Shown piece after piece: positions 42,220 through 50,595 of a DNA stretch of 56,018 nt. The DNA lies in assembly GCA_021107945.1 (NCBI GenBank), contig JAIORV010000109.1, positions 1 through 56,018 on the forward strand, read 5' to 3'. Positions within the stretch are counted from its first letter, which is position 1; the number at the start of each line of letters is the position of its first letter. The notes under the pieces were generated by a model, which was given only the letters and a program-made list of their open reading frames with translations, was not told the origin of the DNA and made no database searches. The position numbers were made by a program, and so were the translations under genes. Source of the DNA: Vulcanimicrobiota bacterium. Lineage in GTDB: Bacteria > Vulcanimicrobiota > JAJTBE01.

Positions 42220-44352
42220 ATGCAGAATAATAACGAAAAAAACATCAAAGAGGAGCCGACAGGAAAACAGGATTCCGATAAGGCAATCCCTCTAAAAAGA
42301 GAAAACAAGAATAATAAGGATATTGAACCCGGAATTTCGGGTGAATTAAGTTTGTCTGAAAATGATGAAAAGCAGGAACCTGAAGAAGAGACAAGTACCG
42401 GAATCGAGGAGAAAGAACCGGCACAGGATGATATAACCACAAAAGAGAATGAAGAAGAGAAGCCCGGACTTATCTATTGGATCCCTGCCGTGATTGTAAG
42501 TTTTGTTTTGTCCCTGATTCCTGTGTGGAATATCTTTGGCAAGATGAAAACCCATTATCTGGGAGGCGGAGAGCTTGAAGGATGGCTCTGGCGTTACTGG
42601 TGGTTCAAGCAGTTGATGGCTTCGCTATTAGCACAGACTCCCAAAAATTGGGGTTTAATCATTTATACATACCTGTGTGCCGGGAACTATCCTGAAACAG
42701 GAAATGTATTTGACTGGCAGACTTTCTCCATTGTACTGGAACCGATATTCGGAGATCCCGTATATTATAATGTAAAGATCATATTGATTCTTTTCCTCAA
42801 CGGTGTCGCAGGGTATGCCCTGGCAAAGTACCTCACCAAAAAACCGGTTCTGTCTCTTGTAGGCTCGGCGGTTCTCATACTCAACCCTTATGTCATATAT
42901 GAGATTGTCAACGGCAGACCCAGGCAGGCAATGCTTTTCACATTACCGCTGTTTGCAATGTATCTTATTGACAATTATCGTACACTGTCGTTGAAATCAG
43001 GCTTACTCGCAGGTTTCTGGCTTGGAATATCCACCGCCGTATATCTTTACTACGGGATGGCCTGTCTTTTCTTTGGATTGATTTTTATACTGATTCAGCT
43101 TTACATCGACCATAAGAAATTTACATTTACATTTGTCAAGTACGTCGGAGTAATATTGATAATTTTCGTTATAATCAGCGGACCCTTCTCCTTCAGGTAT
43201 ATCGAGATTGTGCTAAAGAAAGAACGACTGCCCGAGGTATCATATCAAAAGGATTTTCCGCCTCTGGATTTTCTATTGCAAAAAGGTGTGGAAGTTGACC
43301 CCAGAGACTCGCTGGGACAATCAATCCTACGCTACAGGTCGGATTCAACACCTGTTTTCTATCCATTTCGAATAGGATATTTGATCAATATACCAATAGT
43401 CATTTCGCTCATTGCATTTATAGCGATTATATTTGTCAGACCTGTTCCATGGTTTTGGCTGATATCGTTCCTGTTTTTCTATGTCCTTACACTGGGACCG
43501 TATTTGCGTTTCGGTTATGGTGAGGATAATTATGTTCGTATTGCATCGGGAAGACCCATCCCACTTCTATATGCCGTATTCTTCAAATACGTGCCTTTTT
43601 TCGCAAGGCTTTTCGCTCCGATTCGTATGATGGGCATGATGTATGTTGCTGTTGCTGCATTGGCAGCTATTAATCTGAAATTCCTTATCGAGAAATTGAG
43701 AGAAAAATTTGGGAGAATAGGGAAAATTGATTTCAGAATTGTGGGAGGGACGGCTATTCTGTTGATTGTTGTAGCAATTGTCATTCAGATGATAGCTATC
43801 GACCAGATACCCATGTCCGTTACCGAGAGAGTTTACCCGGAGATCTATGATGAGATAGCGAAAGAAAAAGGTCAGTTCGGAGTTATCGAGCTTCCATTCC
43901 GTCTCGGCGACTTCGGCAATTATTACCAGATGTACCATGGCAAAAAGGTTCTCTGGGGATGGACTTACGGAAGCATACCTCTTGGATTTCCAAAGAGCAA
44001 GGCCAAATATCTTGCAACCGTTGACTCTATTGAGGCAAACACCTTTGTGAAATATCTCGAGGAATTGAACCGGCAACCCACAAAATCACCGCTGTTCAGG
44101 GAGGCCGACCTGAAGAAGCTTGGAAAAATTGGGTACAGATATGTAATACTTCACGGGCGCGGTTGTGATGAGCTCGACCCGGAACATAGTGAGTCAGCAT
44201 ATAATTATTTTGTGCAACAGTTGACAAAATCTTTGGGTGAGCCTGTGAAAATCGGAACTGAAAAATGGAACTGGCAACTCCAGGGCATATACAGGCCAAA
44301 GCAGTTCTATAAACTTGTCGTTTTCAAGATTCCCGACTCCGATAAAAAATAA
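42220..44352 (+). CDS. Polytopic GT-C-like membrane glycosyltransferase, paralogue 1
   Basis: 710 aa. A disordered Glu/Lys-rich cytoplasmic N-terminus of about 75 residues precedes roughly 11 TM helices and a C-terminal soluble domain (about 530-710). The first outer loop has THYLGGGELEGWLWRYWWFK, then ETGNVFDWQTFSIVLEPIFG and YYNVKIILILFLNGVAGYAL, consistent with the acidic-loop GT-C/YfhO-like architecture that uses polyprenyl-phosphate sugars. VPFFARLFAPIRMMGMMYVA is shared with the next protein. No family name can be fixed. GGAAGCGG precedes the ATG. Probably adds or exports envelope sugars together with its paralogue. Confidence 0.75.
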   Translation: MQNNNEKNIKEEPTGKQDSDKAIPLKRENKNNKDIEPGISGELSLSENDEKQEPEEETSTGIEEKEPAQDDITTKENEEEKPGLIYWIPAVIVSFVLSLIPVWNIFGKMKTHYLGGGELEGWLWRYWWFKQLMASLLAQTPKNWGLIIYTYLCAGNYPETGNVFDWQTFSIVLEPIFGDPVYYNVKIILILFLNGVAGYALAKYLTKKPVLSLVGSAVLILNPYVIYEIVNGRPRQAMLFTLPLFAMYLIDNYRTLSLKSGLLAGFWLGISTAVYLYYGMACLFFGLIFILIQLYIDHKKFTFTFVKYVGVILIIFVIISGPFSFRYIEIVLKKERLPEVSYQKDFPPLDFLLQKGVEVDPRDSLGQSILRYRSDSTPVFYPFRIGYLINIPIVISLIAFIAIIFVRPVPWFWLISFLFFYVLTLGPYLRFGYGEDNYVRIASGRPIPLLYAVFFKYVPFFARLFAPIRMMGMMYVAVAALAAINLKFLIEKLREKFGRIGKIDFRIVGGTAILLIVVAIVIQMIAIDQIPMSVTERVYPEIYDEIAKEKGQFGVIELPFRLGDFGNYYQMYHGKKVLWGWTYGSIPLGFPKSKAKYLATVDSIEANTFVKYLEELNRQPTKSPLFREADLKKLGKIGYRYVILHGRGCDELDPEHSESAYNYFVQQLTKSLGEPVKIGTEKWNWQLQGIYRPKQFYKLVVFKIPDSDKK

Positions 44353-44408
44353 GTACCCACACTTCGCACATATGAATTTATTAAAAAGTAATAGATTTAT
44401 TTTCAGGT

Positions 44409-44499
44409 GCTTTAAGGTAATAACAGGGGTTTTATGGTAATAACTTGAGTTTTAAAGTAATAATTGATGTTTTAAGGTGATAACAGGTGTTTTAAGGTG
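44409..44499. repeat. 20-bp tandem array, 4.5 copies
   Basis: Units GCTTTAAGGTAATAACAGGG, GTTTTATGGTAATAACTTGA, GTTTTAAAGTAATAATTGAT and GTTTTAAGGTGATAACAGGT, then a partial unit that merges into the TTTAAGACAACACC end of the neighbouring hairpin-array element. A single unit of this type flanks copy 2 near 37477. Confidence 0.88.
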
Positions 44500-44660
44500 T
44501 TTAAGACAACACCACAATTTATTGTGGTGAAATGAGTGTAAACCCCACCACCACAGCGTCCTAACCACTTCAGTGGTTTATCTCATCGAGAAACCGTTGA
44601 AACTGTTAAATGGGAGGCGGGAGGTGAGAAGTTGGAGATGAGAGGTAGGTTTTAAAGCAA
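44500..44660. mobile_element. MITE-like hairpin-array element, copy 3 (right end lost)
   Basis: Starts TTTAAGACAACACC (44500-44513), then CACCACAATTTATTGTGGTG, AACCACTTCAGTGGTT, AAACCGTTGAAACTGTT and GAGGTAGGTTTTAAAG. The terminal CCCGAT hairpin and right inverted repeat of copy 2 are missing. It stops about 17 bases before the next start codon, so it forms that gene's 5' leader. Confidence 0.8.
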
Positions 44661-44676
44661 ATCTCTTTTTACTGAC

Positions 44677-46566
44677 ATGAAATCTAACGACGAAAAAAAG
44701 AAAAAAAAAGAAAAAACAGGCTGGATATATATAATTCCCGCTTTAATCATCATCTCACTAATACCTCTTTTTACCCTGCTTTCCAGGTTTACAACGCATT
44801 ATCCCGGCGCAGGCGAGCTTGAAGGCTGGATCTGGAGATACTGGTGGATGAAACAGATGCTCAAATCCGTTCTGAGCATCCATCCACTAAACCTAAAACT
44901 CCTCTTATATACATACATAACCGCCGGCAATTTCCCCGAAACAGGCAATGTTTTCGATCTGCAGACAATGTCGCTTATCCTTGAGCCTATATTCGGAGCG
45001 CCCACATATTATAATGTCAAGCTCTTCATAATCCTTTTCCTGAACGGGCTTTGCGGGTTTTTATTTTGCAGATACCTGACAAAAAAAACAATACCGTCGC
45101 TGGTGGGCGGTGCGGTTCTAATCCTCAATCCTTTCATCATAAGGGAGGTTTCCCACGGGAGAATTCGCCAGGCGATTCTATTTACAATACCCCTGTTTAT
45201 TCTTTACCTCTTCCGGGCATACAGGGAAAGAAGGACGATTCCCGCCATATTTGCGGGGTTCTGGCTGGGAATAACCTCTGCGGTCTATCTTTACTACGGA
45301 ATGGCGGCATTATTCCTCGGGTTTATTTTCCTACTGTTTCATATAATATTCGACAGGAAGAATTTTCACTGGAGCTTCCTTTTAAGGATCCTTGTTATAC
45401 TGGTGATATTTGTCATTATATCGGGAACATTCTCATACAGATATATCCAGATGGCGGCTCATGGGGAGAATCTTCCCGAAGTCCGGTGGCTCTCCGACTT
45501 TCCGCCGATAGAATACCTCAAACCCGGGAATATGCGACCCTCCGACGATCCTGATCTCGCCAATTCGATGATGAGGTTCTACAGGGACGCGCCTCCCATC
45601 GACTATCCCGTCAAGTGGAATTACGAGGCGAACATCCCGATAGCGGTAACGGTTCTCGTCCTTATCCCTTTAATTTTCGTCAGACCTTTCCCCTGGTTCT
45701 GGTTTATCACATTTCTTTTCTTTTACATTCTCTCCCTTGGTCCTTACCTGCGTTTCGGTCCCGGGCTCAATAATTATATCATGTTTGGCGGAAAAGGAAT
45801 TCCACTTCCTTATGTCGTTTTTTACAAGTATGTGCCTTTTTTCGCCAGGCTTTTTGCGCCCACAAGATGGCTTGGACTCGCCAGCGTGGCAATATCCGCA
45901 CTGATTTCAATCAACCTGTCGTTTATGCAGGAAAAAATCGGGAATATTGTAAAAAGTAAAAAATGGCGGAATATATTCAAGCCCGCTCTTGCAGTAATTG
46001 TAATTCTACCTATAATCATCCAGATGTGGATAACACAGCAAATACCCATCCCCACAAACAAAATGGATGTTCCCTCCGTCTATCACAAAATAGCCGCTGA
46101 AAACGAGAGGTGCGCAGTGGTGGAGATTCCTTACGGAGCCGGAGATTATCCCAACTATTACCAAGTTATTCATGGGAAAAAGCTTCTTGGAGGATGGGCA
46201 AGTGTCCCGAGGGGATTTCCACAAAATTCATACGCCCGATGGCTTGCCGGGAGAGATGATCATCAGTTGAGATCCTTTATTGAATACCTGGATCAATTAA
46301 ATAGGTTTGAAAGGGATAATCCTCCCGTCTTATCTGATTTTGATCTTGAAATGCTGAAAAAGCTCGGCTATAAATATATTATCGTTCATCAGAGGGGTTG
46401 TGGATGGATTAACGATCCTGAGAATGAACATTTTTTTGATTATATTGTGGCAAATCTTGAGTCAAAGCTTGGAAAGCCTGAGCTAACAACTGAAAATGTA
46501 CCCCTCATGCAAACCGATAACAAGTCTCCCGTCGGGAAAGTGGCGATATTTAAAATTGAGGACTGA
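44677..46566 (+). CDS. Polytopic GT-C-like membrane glycosyltransferase, paralogue 2
   Basis: 629 aa, shorter than paralogue 1 because its N-terminal tail is only about 15 charged residues (SNDEKKKKKEKTGW). Shared signatures: THYPGAGELEGWIWRYWWMK, NFPETGNVFDLQTMSLILEP, GLCGFLFCRYLTKKTIPSLV, VPFFARLFAPTRWLGLASVA, and near the C-terminus GYKYIIVHQRGCG. About 11 TM helices. The ATG has no clear ribosome site and is preceded by a truncated hairpin-array element. A tandem duplication of the 42220 gene that diverged; the two may have different donor or acceptor sugars. Confidence 0.75.
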   Translation: MKSNDEKKKKKEKTGWIYIIPALIIISLIPLFTLLSRFTTHYPGAGELEGWIWRYWWMKQMLKSVLSIHPLNLKLLLYTYITAGNFPETGNVFDLQTMSLILEPIFGAPTYYNVKLFIILFLNGLCGFLFCRYLTKKTIPSLVGGAVLILNPFIIREVSHGRIRQAILFTIPLFILYLFRAYRERRTIPAIFAGFWLGITSAVYLYYGMAALFLGFIFLLFHIIFDRKNFHWSFLLRILVILVIFVIISGTFSYRYIQMAAHGENLPEVRWLSDFPPIEYLKPGNMRPSDDPDLANSMMRFYRDAPPIDYPVKWNYEANIPIAVTVLVLIPLIFVRPFPWFWFITFLFFYILSLGPYLRFGPGLNNYIMFGGKGIPLPYVVFYKYVPFFARLFAPTRWLGLASVAISALISINLSFMQEKIGNIVKSKKWRNIFKPALAVIVILPIIIQMWITQQIPIPTNKMDVPSVYHKIAAENERCAVVEIPYGAGDYPNYYQVIHGKKLLGGWASVPRGFPQNSYARWLAGRDDHQLRSFIEYLDQLNRFERDNPPVLSDFDLEMLKKLGYKYIIVHQRGCGWINDPENEHFFDYIVANLESKLGKPELTTENVPLMQTDNKSPVGKVAIFKIED

Positions 46567-46621
46567 TATTTTACTTTAGGTTGTTCGCTATATCATGTGG
46601 GTAAATATTTGGAGGATTAAA

Positions 46622-46689
46622 ATTCACCGCAAAGAAGCAAAGAATACAAAGGCTTTTTCTTAATTCTTTGTGGTCTTTGCGGTGAATAG
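46622..46689. repeat. CTTTGTGG-family inverted pair
   Basis: ATTCACCGCAAAGAAGCAAA and, reversed, CTTTGTGGTCTTTGCGGTGA form a long imperfect hairpin about 55 bases after the second GT-C gene. It may end its transcript. Confidence 0.85.
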
Positions 46690-46765
46690 TTGATATTGGA
46701 GGAAAATTGATATACCCCATACAAGAAGCCTTTAGGAATTTGAGCAATTATTGAGGATTTATTTT

Positions 46766-47620
46766 ATGAAAAAAAATGCATTGTCGGAAAAAGTGTTCAA
46801 CATATTTATTTGTATTTTATTTCTTTGCCTTTCAATTTTACTCACGTCCTGTGCCAAAAAGAGGGCGCAAAAGACAATAGCACAGAAGGAATATGAGGAG
46901 AAGATTCCCGGTGAGATACGGGTAATGTTTGTAAGCCAGCAGTATGATAAAATAAAAACCACGCTGAAGAAACATCCTGACCTGGCAAAGAAAAAACTCA
47001 AGGACGGCTCGACACTTCTTCACGAGTCTGTGAGATCCGGGAGTGAATTTGGTGTAAAAATGATCAATCTTCTTGTTAATATGGGGGCGGATGTTAACGC
47101 AAAAGACAAAGAAGGTAATACTCCGTTACATCTTGCGGGGGACCGTGCAATTGCAGAAATTCTTGTAAAGAAAAAAGCAAAAATAAATCTTGATGGACAT
47201 CATAAATGGTCTGCCTTGATGAAAGCGGCCTCCGGGGGTAAGGTTGGAATTGTCGAGTTTTTATTGGACAATGGCGCAGATATGGAGCATAAAGCCACAA
47301 GTGGCTGCACGGCTTTAATTATCTCTGCGATGGAGGGAAAAGTTGAAGTTGTAAAAATTCTTATATCAAAGGGAGCCGATTTGAATGTAATAAGCAAGGA
47401 CATCGGCATTTATATGGATCAAAATATTAAGGAGCAGTCGAAATGGACCGCACTTCACTGGGCGGTCTATAAGGGAAATAAGGAGGTTGTGGTTCTCCTC
47501 CTGGAAAATGGGGCAGATGCCACAATCAAGGATAAGTATAACCGTACACCCAAAAAACTTGCGGAAGAATGCAAGCACAAGGAGCTTGTTAAGGTATTTG
47601 ACAAGTATTCAAAAAATTGA
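46766..47620 (+). CDS. Ankyrin-repeat lipoprotein
   Basis: 284 aa from ATG 46766 (GAGG 9 bases upstream). A lipoprotein signal ends in ILLTSCAKK, with Cys as the lipidated residue. The mature part carries about five ankyrin repeats: DGSTLLHESVRSGSEFGVKM, EGNTPLHLAGDRAIAEILVK, WSALMKAASGGKVGIVEFLL, GCTALIISAMEGKVEVVKIL and WTALHWAVYKGNKEVVVLLL. A protein-interaction surface facing the periplasm, partners unknown. Separate from the upstream operon by about 200 bases. Confidence 0.92.
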   Translation: MKKNALSEKVFNIFICILFLCLSILLTSCAKKRAQKTIAQKEYEEKIPGEIRVMFVSQQYDKIKTTLKKHPDLAKKKLKDGSTLLHESVRSGSEFGVKMINLLVNMGADVNAKDKEGNTPLHLAGDRAIAEILVKKKAKINLDGHHKWSALMKAASGGKVGIVEFLLDNGADMEHKATSGCTALIISAMEGKVEVVKILISKGADLNVISKDIGIYMDQNIKEQSKWTALHWAVYKGNKEVVVLLLENGADATIKDKYNRTPKKLAEECKHKELVKVFDKYSKN

Positions 47621-47662
47621 TTTATTATTACTATCAACCAATTATGAAAGGAAGACAAGTAG

Positions 47663-48754
47663 ATGAAAGAATGGACTGATCCCTTCAACTCCTTCAATAG
47701 CTTGAAGGGGCTACTCTATCGGAAATGGATGGAGGGCATTATTGCAGGCGACTTTCTTCCGCCGGTGGAAGCTTCCATAGATCCGGTATTTAATTGTAAC
47801 CTCGATTGTATCTGGTGTAACTCTCAGAATATACTGAAGAATCCTGATATAAATGTTCATATAATGTCCAGGGAACACCTGATTAATCTTTGTCGATTCC
47901 TGGCGGAGTGGGGAGTGAAAGGATTATGCTTTGCGGGTGGGGGAGAGCCTTTCATGCATCCCGACCTTGCGGAAGTGACGGAAATGCTGGGAGAAATGGG
48001 AGCGGATACCGCCTTCCTGACAAATGGAACATTGATAAAGGACCGGGATATCGAAGCTATGGTAAAATATAGCAGATGGATCGGAGTCTCTATAGATACG
48101 GGAAACCGGGAAAACTATGCCGTTATAAAGAAGACGAAACCGGAGTTGTTTGATGAAGCGGTGGAAAATCTGAGGAAAATGGTTGAAATGAGAAACCGGA
48201 TGGGAAGCAACTTTGAGATTTCATACAAATACCTTATTTACCCGGATAATGCCCCGTTTATATATGAAGCGGTGAAACTTGCAAAGGATATCGGTGTCGA
48301 TTATGTGCATATACGCCCGGCGGCGGCGGAAAATGTACTTGGAAGCACGGATTTTCATCTTCAGTTTCCCCTGGATTCAATCAATGAACAGATGCAAAAA
48401 TCTTTTGAGCTTGAGGATGAGAATTTCCGTGTATTCGGGATTCGCCATAAATTTTCACCGTCAATGAATCTGAAGAGAAATTTCACCAGGTGTCTTGCCC
48501 CTCCGCTATTGATAAACTGCGGCCCCGACGGGCACGTATATCTGTGTGTGGATCATCGCGGAAAGAAGCAGTTCTCCATTGGCAAGCACTATCCCGACCC
48601 GGAAAACATTCTCACTTTCTGGGGCGGAGAAAAACACAGAAATATGATGAAAAATGTGAATCTGGACGTATGCCCCCGATGCACATTCGGTGTATATAAT
48701 GAGATTATTGAAAAGACGATTATTGAAGACAGGATGTGTAGAAATTTTCCATGA
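47663..48754 (+). CDS. Radical SAM protein with C-terminal Cys-rich (SPASM-like) region
   Basis: 363 aa. The radical SAM cluster motif is CNLDCIWC (C-x3-C-x2-C, residues about 49-56) following EASIDPVFN, then FAGGGEPFMHPDL (SAM/GGE motif). The C-terminal part has CLAPPLLINCGPDGHVYLCV and VCPRCTFGVYNEIIEK, four or more Cys placed as in twitch/SPASM auxiliary-cluster regions. AAGGAAG precedes the ATG. No peptide precursor gene is obvious beside it; the upstream neighbour is the ankyrin lipoprotein (42-base gap). Substrate unknown. Confidence 0.9.
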   Translation: MKEWTDPFNSFNSLKGLLYRKWMEGIIAGDFLPPVEASIDPVFNCNLDCIWCNSQNILKNPDINVHIMSREHLINLCRFLAEWGVKGLCFAGGGEPFMHPDLAEVTEMLGEMGADTAFLTNGTLIKDRDIEAMVKYSRWIGVSIDTGNRENYAVIKKTKPELFDEAVENLRKMVEMRNRMGSNFEISYKYLIYPDNAPFIYEAVKLAKDIGVDYVHIRPAAAENVLGSTDFHLQFPLDSINEQMQKSFELEDENFRVFGIRHKFSPSMNLKRNFTRCLAPPLLINCGPDGHVYLCVDHRGKKQFSIGKHYPDPENILTFWGGEKHRNMMKNVNLDVCPRCTFGVYNEIIEKTIIEDRMCRNFP

Positions 48755-48782
48755 TATATTAGCGGATTCCTCATCTCAATTA

Positions 48783-49124
48783 TTATAAATCGCCTCCGTC
48801 AGCCAACATTTCTTCTATCTGCTTCTTTAACGGTGGCAGATGGTCATTTACAATAAACCATATTATGTCAAGGTTAACCGTAAAATAATCGTGGAAAAGA
48901 ATATGCTGGGTCCTTTCTATTTTTGCCCAGGACACTTCATTATTCCGGGATTTAAAATCCTTCGATATATTATAAGTTGCTTCGCCGACAATCTGAATCT
49001 GGTAAATAACAGCGCTTTGGATAAGCTTACTTGAATAAAACGATTCCTTCCCCGGGGCAGTGAAGTTTTCAATATTTATAATAGCTTTCCTTATGTCCTG
49101 TAACCTTTCCATATCGGTTCTCAT
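48783..49124 (-). CDS. HepT-like (DUF86) HEPN toxin
   Basis: 113-aa all-helical HEPN protein of the HepT type, an RNase or tRNA-targeting toxin neutralised by AMPylation by its MntA partner. QIQIVGEATYNISKDFKSRN and WAKIERTQHILFHDYFTVNL fit the family. The catalytic R-x4-H-x-Y motif reads Q-HILF-H-D-Y: His and Tyr remain but the Arg position is Gln, which may lower activity. The start overlaps the nucleotidyltransferase stop by 4 bases (ATGA), the usual mntA-hepT order. Confidence 0.88.
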   Translation of the reverse strand: MRTDMERLQDIRKAIINIENFTAPGKESFYSSKLIQSAVIYQIQIVGEATYNISKDFKSRNNEVSWAKIERTQHILFHDYFTVNLDIIWFIVNDHLPPLKKQIEEMLADGGDL

Positions 49125-49522
49125 AACCTCACCGCTTCCTTTAAAACCTGCTCCCTGATACTTTCCCTCAGTCCATCTCTCATTGCCACATCCACCTTAT
49201 AGCCAAGAAGATCCTCCAGGTCGATCATAAACCCGGACAAATCAAACAGACTTCTTCCAGGCTCCATATCGATAAGGAAGTCAACATCGCTTTTTCCTCC
49301 AGCTTGCCCGCGGACAACAGAGCCAAATACGGCGATGTTGCAAACTCCATTCTTTTGCCCGATTTTCAGGATCTCTTCGCGTCGGGCTTTTATGTCTTCC
49401 AATGTTATCGGCTTGGAATAAGGCAGGATTGCTTCTACAAATGCCCTGACCTGGGCAACGGTGTCAAGGGGAAGCTTCTCTATGATTTTGAGAAGATCGG
49501 TTCGGATTGAGGAGTCATACAT
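49121..49522 (-). CDS. MntA-like minimal nucleotidyltransferase antitoxin
   Basis: 133 aa from ATG 49522, with GGAGG 9 bases upstream; the longer frame adds a basic stretch with no site. The polymerase-beta-like motif is FGSVVRGQAGGKSDVDFLID (GS-x10-DxD), followed by LLGYKVDVAMRDGLRESIRE (third Asp). In MntA/HepT systems this enzyme adds AMP to the HepT toxin tyrosine. An N-terminal helix of about 45 residues (TDLLKIIEKLPLDTVAQVRA) precedes the core. Confidence 0.9.
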   Translation of the reverse strand: MYDSSIRTDLLKIIEKLPLDTVAQVRAFVEAILPYSKPITLEDIKARREEILKIGQKNGVCNIAVFGSVVRGQAGGKSDVDFLIDMEPGRSLFDLSGFMIDLEDLLGYKVDVAMRDGLRESIREQVLKEAVRL

Positions 49523-49672
49523 CAGGAATCGCCTCCGGGTGCATCTTTTTCTTAATAAGCATTTAAACACATTATTACAATTTCCCCCTCTGGAATCTCA
49601 GCATAATAAATACCAGACATTGAGTGTGAATAATTTCACAATAAAATCTTCGGGACTTACGCATTTCGTCAG

Positions 49673-50063
49673 TGTCATCCTGAGCGGAAAACCAGCTACC
49701 TTACTTTACTGGATCAACCTTGGCAAGAACGGATTTCACTTTCCTCCGATGCAATAAATCAGCGAAGGATCTCCCGCAAACGAATCGTCCAGGTTGTCAT
49801 CCTGAGCGGAAAACGATCTCCTTGCTTTACTGGATCAACCTCGGCAAGAACGGATCTTACTCACCTCTAATGTCTTTCACAGCGAAGGATCTCCTCTTCT
49901 GGCTTCTCTCTCAAACCAATCATCATTCATATTGAGACATTTTCCTCCAGACCACCGGGGATCGAGATTCTTCGCTATGTGAGACTTCGTAGATCAAGAC
50001 AATCCCGTATTTCAGAAAGTCATCGGAGTAAATCAAGTTTCTCGTATTTCGCTCAGAATGACA
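49673..50063. repeat. Dispersed element bounded by TGTCATCCTGAGCG / CGCTCAGAATGACA, copy 2
   Basis: 391 bp between the toxin module and the SPASM remnant. Same ends and landmarks as copy 1 (3270-3559). The left half is duplicated: TGTCATCCTGAGCGGAAAAC occurs at 49673 and again at 49795, each followed by a TTACTGGATCAACCT-type block and an AGCGAAGGATCTCC block. There is a single right half ending at 50063. The remaining DNA from 49523 to 50115 shows no gene. Confidence 0.87.
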
Positions 50064-50115
50064 ATTTGCGTGCCGGGAAAACAAGACCGATTCTTCATTT
50101 TGCGTAAATCATAGT

Positions 50116-50469
50116 CTATTCCTCCAACAATTCCAGCAATTTATCTTTGGAGTCCTTATCCCTGCAAGCCTTTCCAAGGCATCGGTCATCGCCGGATAAT
50201 TCACGGAAGCAATTGTGACATTGAGAGATTTCCTTTTCTCTGTAGGAGGGATGTCTCATCCCGATTCCCTCCTTCTTAAAGTCAAGTGTCCGCAATTTAT
50301 TCAACATCTCTGATTCATGGAATATTGTGTATAAATCCTGGTTTCTCACATTGCCAACGCAAAATTCCGGGAAAGAAAGGAGATGGCAGGGAAAGACCGA
50401 GCCGTCAGGATACACGGTGATATATTTACCAACGCCGCAATTCAGTGTTTCTCTTCTATCGCTTTTCAA
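50116..50469 (-). pseudogene. SPASM-domain remnant of a radical SAM protein
   Basis: 117 aa matching only the C-terminal auxiliary-cluster domain: TLNCGVGKYITVYPDGSVFP followed by CHLL, VGNVRNQDLYTIFHES, and the closing CHNCFRELSGDDRCLGKACR cluster. The radical SAM core (C-x3-C-x2-C) is absent upstream; instead there is a short stretch and the GCGGGTTT palindrome at 50551. So the gene probably lost its 5' two-thirds through repeat-associated rearrangement. A genuine stand-alone SPASM protein is a less likely alternative. Confidence 0.65.
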
Positions 50470-50550
50470 CTAAAACTCAAATGTCTCGTACCAGAATTCA
50501 GAGACTATTCTCAAAACTTCCTTATCTCGTAAAATAGCGAAAGAGGATCA

Positions 50551-50574
50551 GCGGGTTTAAAAACCCGCGCTACG
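50551..50574. repeat. GCGGGTTT/AAACCCGC dispersed palindrome, copy 3
   Basis: GCGGGTTTAAAAACCCGC then GCTACG, identical over 24 bases to the copy at 1667-1690. Confidence 0.88.
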
Positions 50575-50595
50575 TTGCTACAATGACATAATAAC

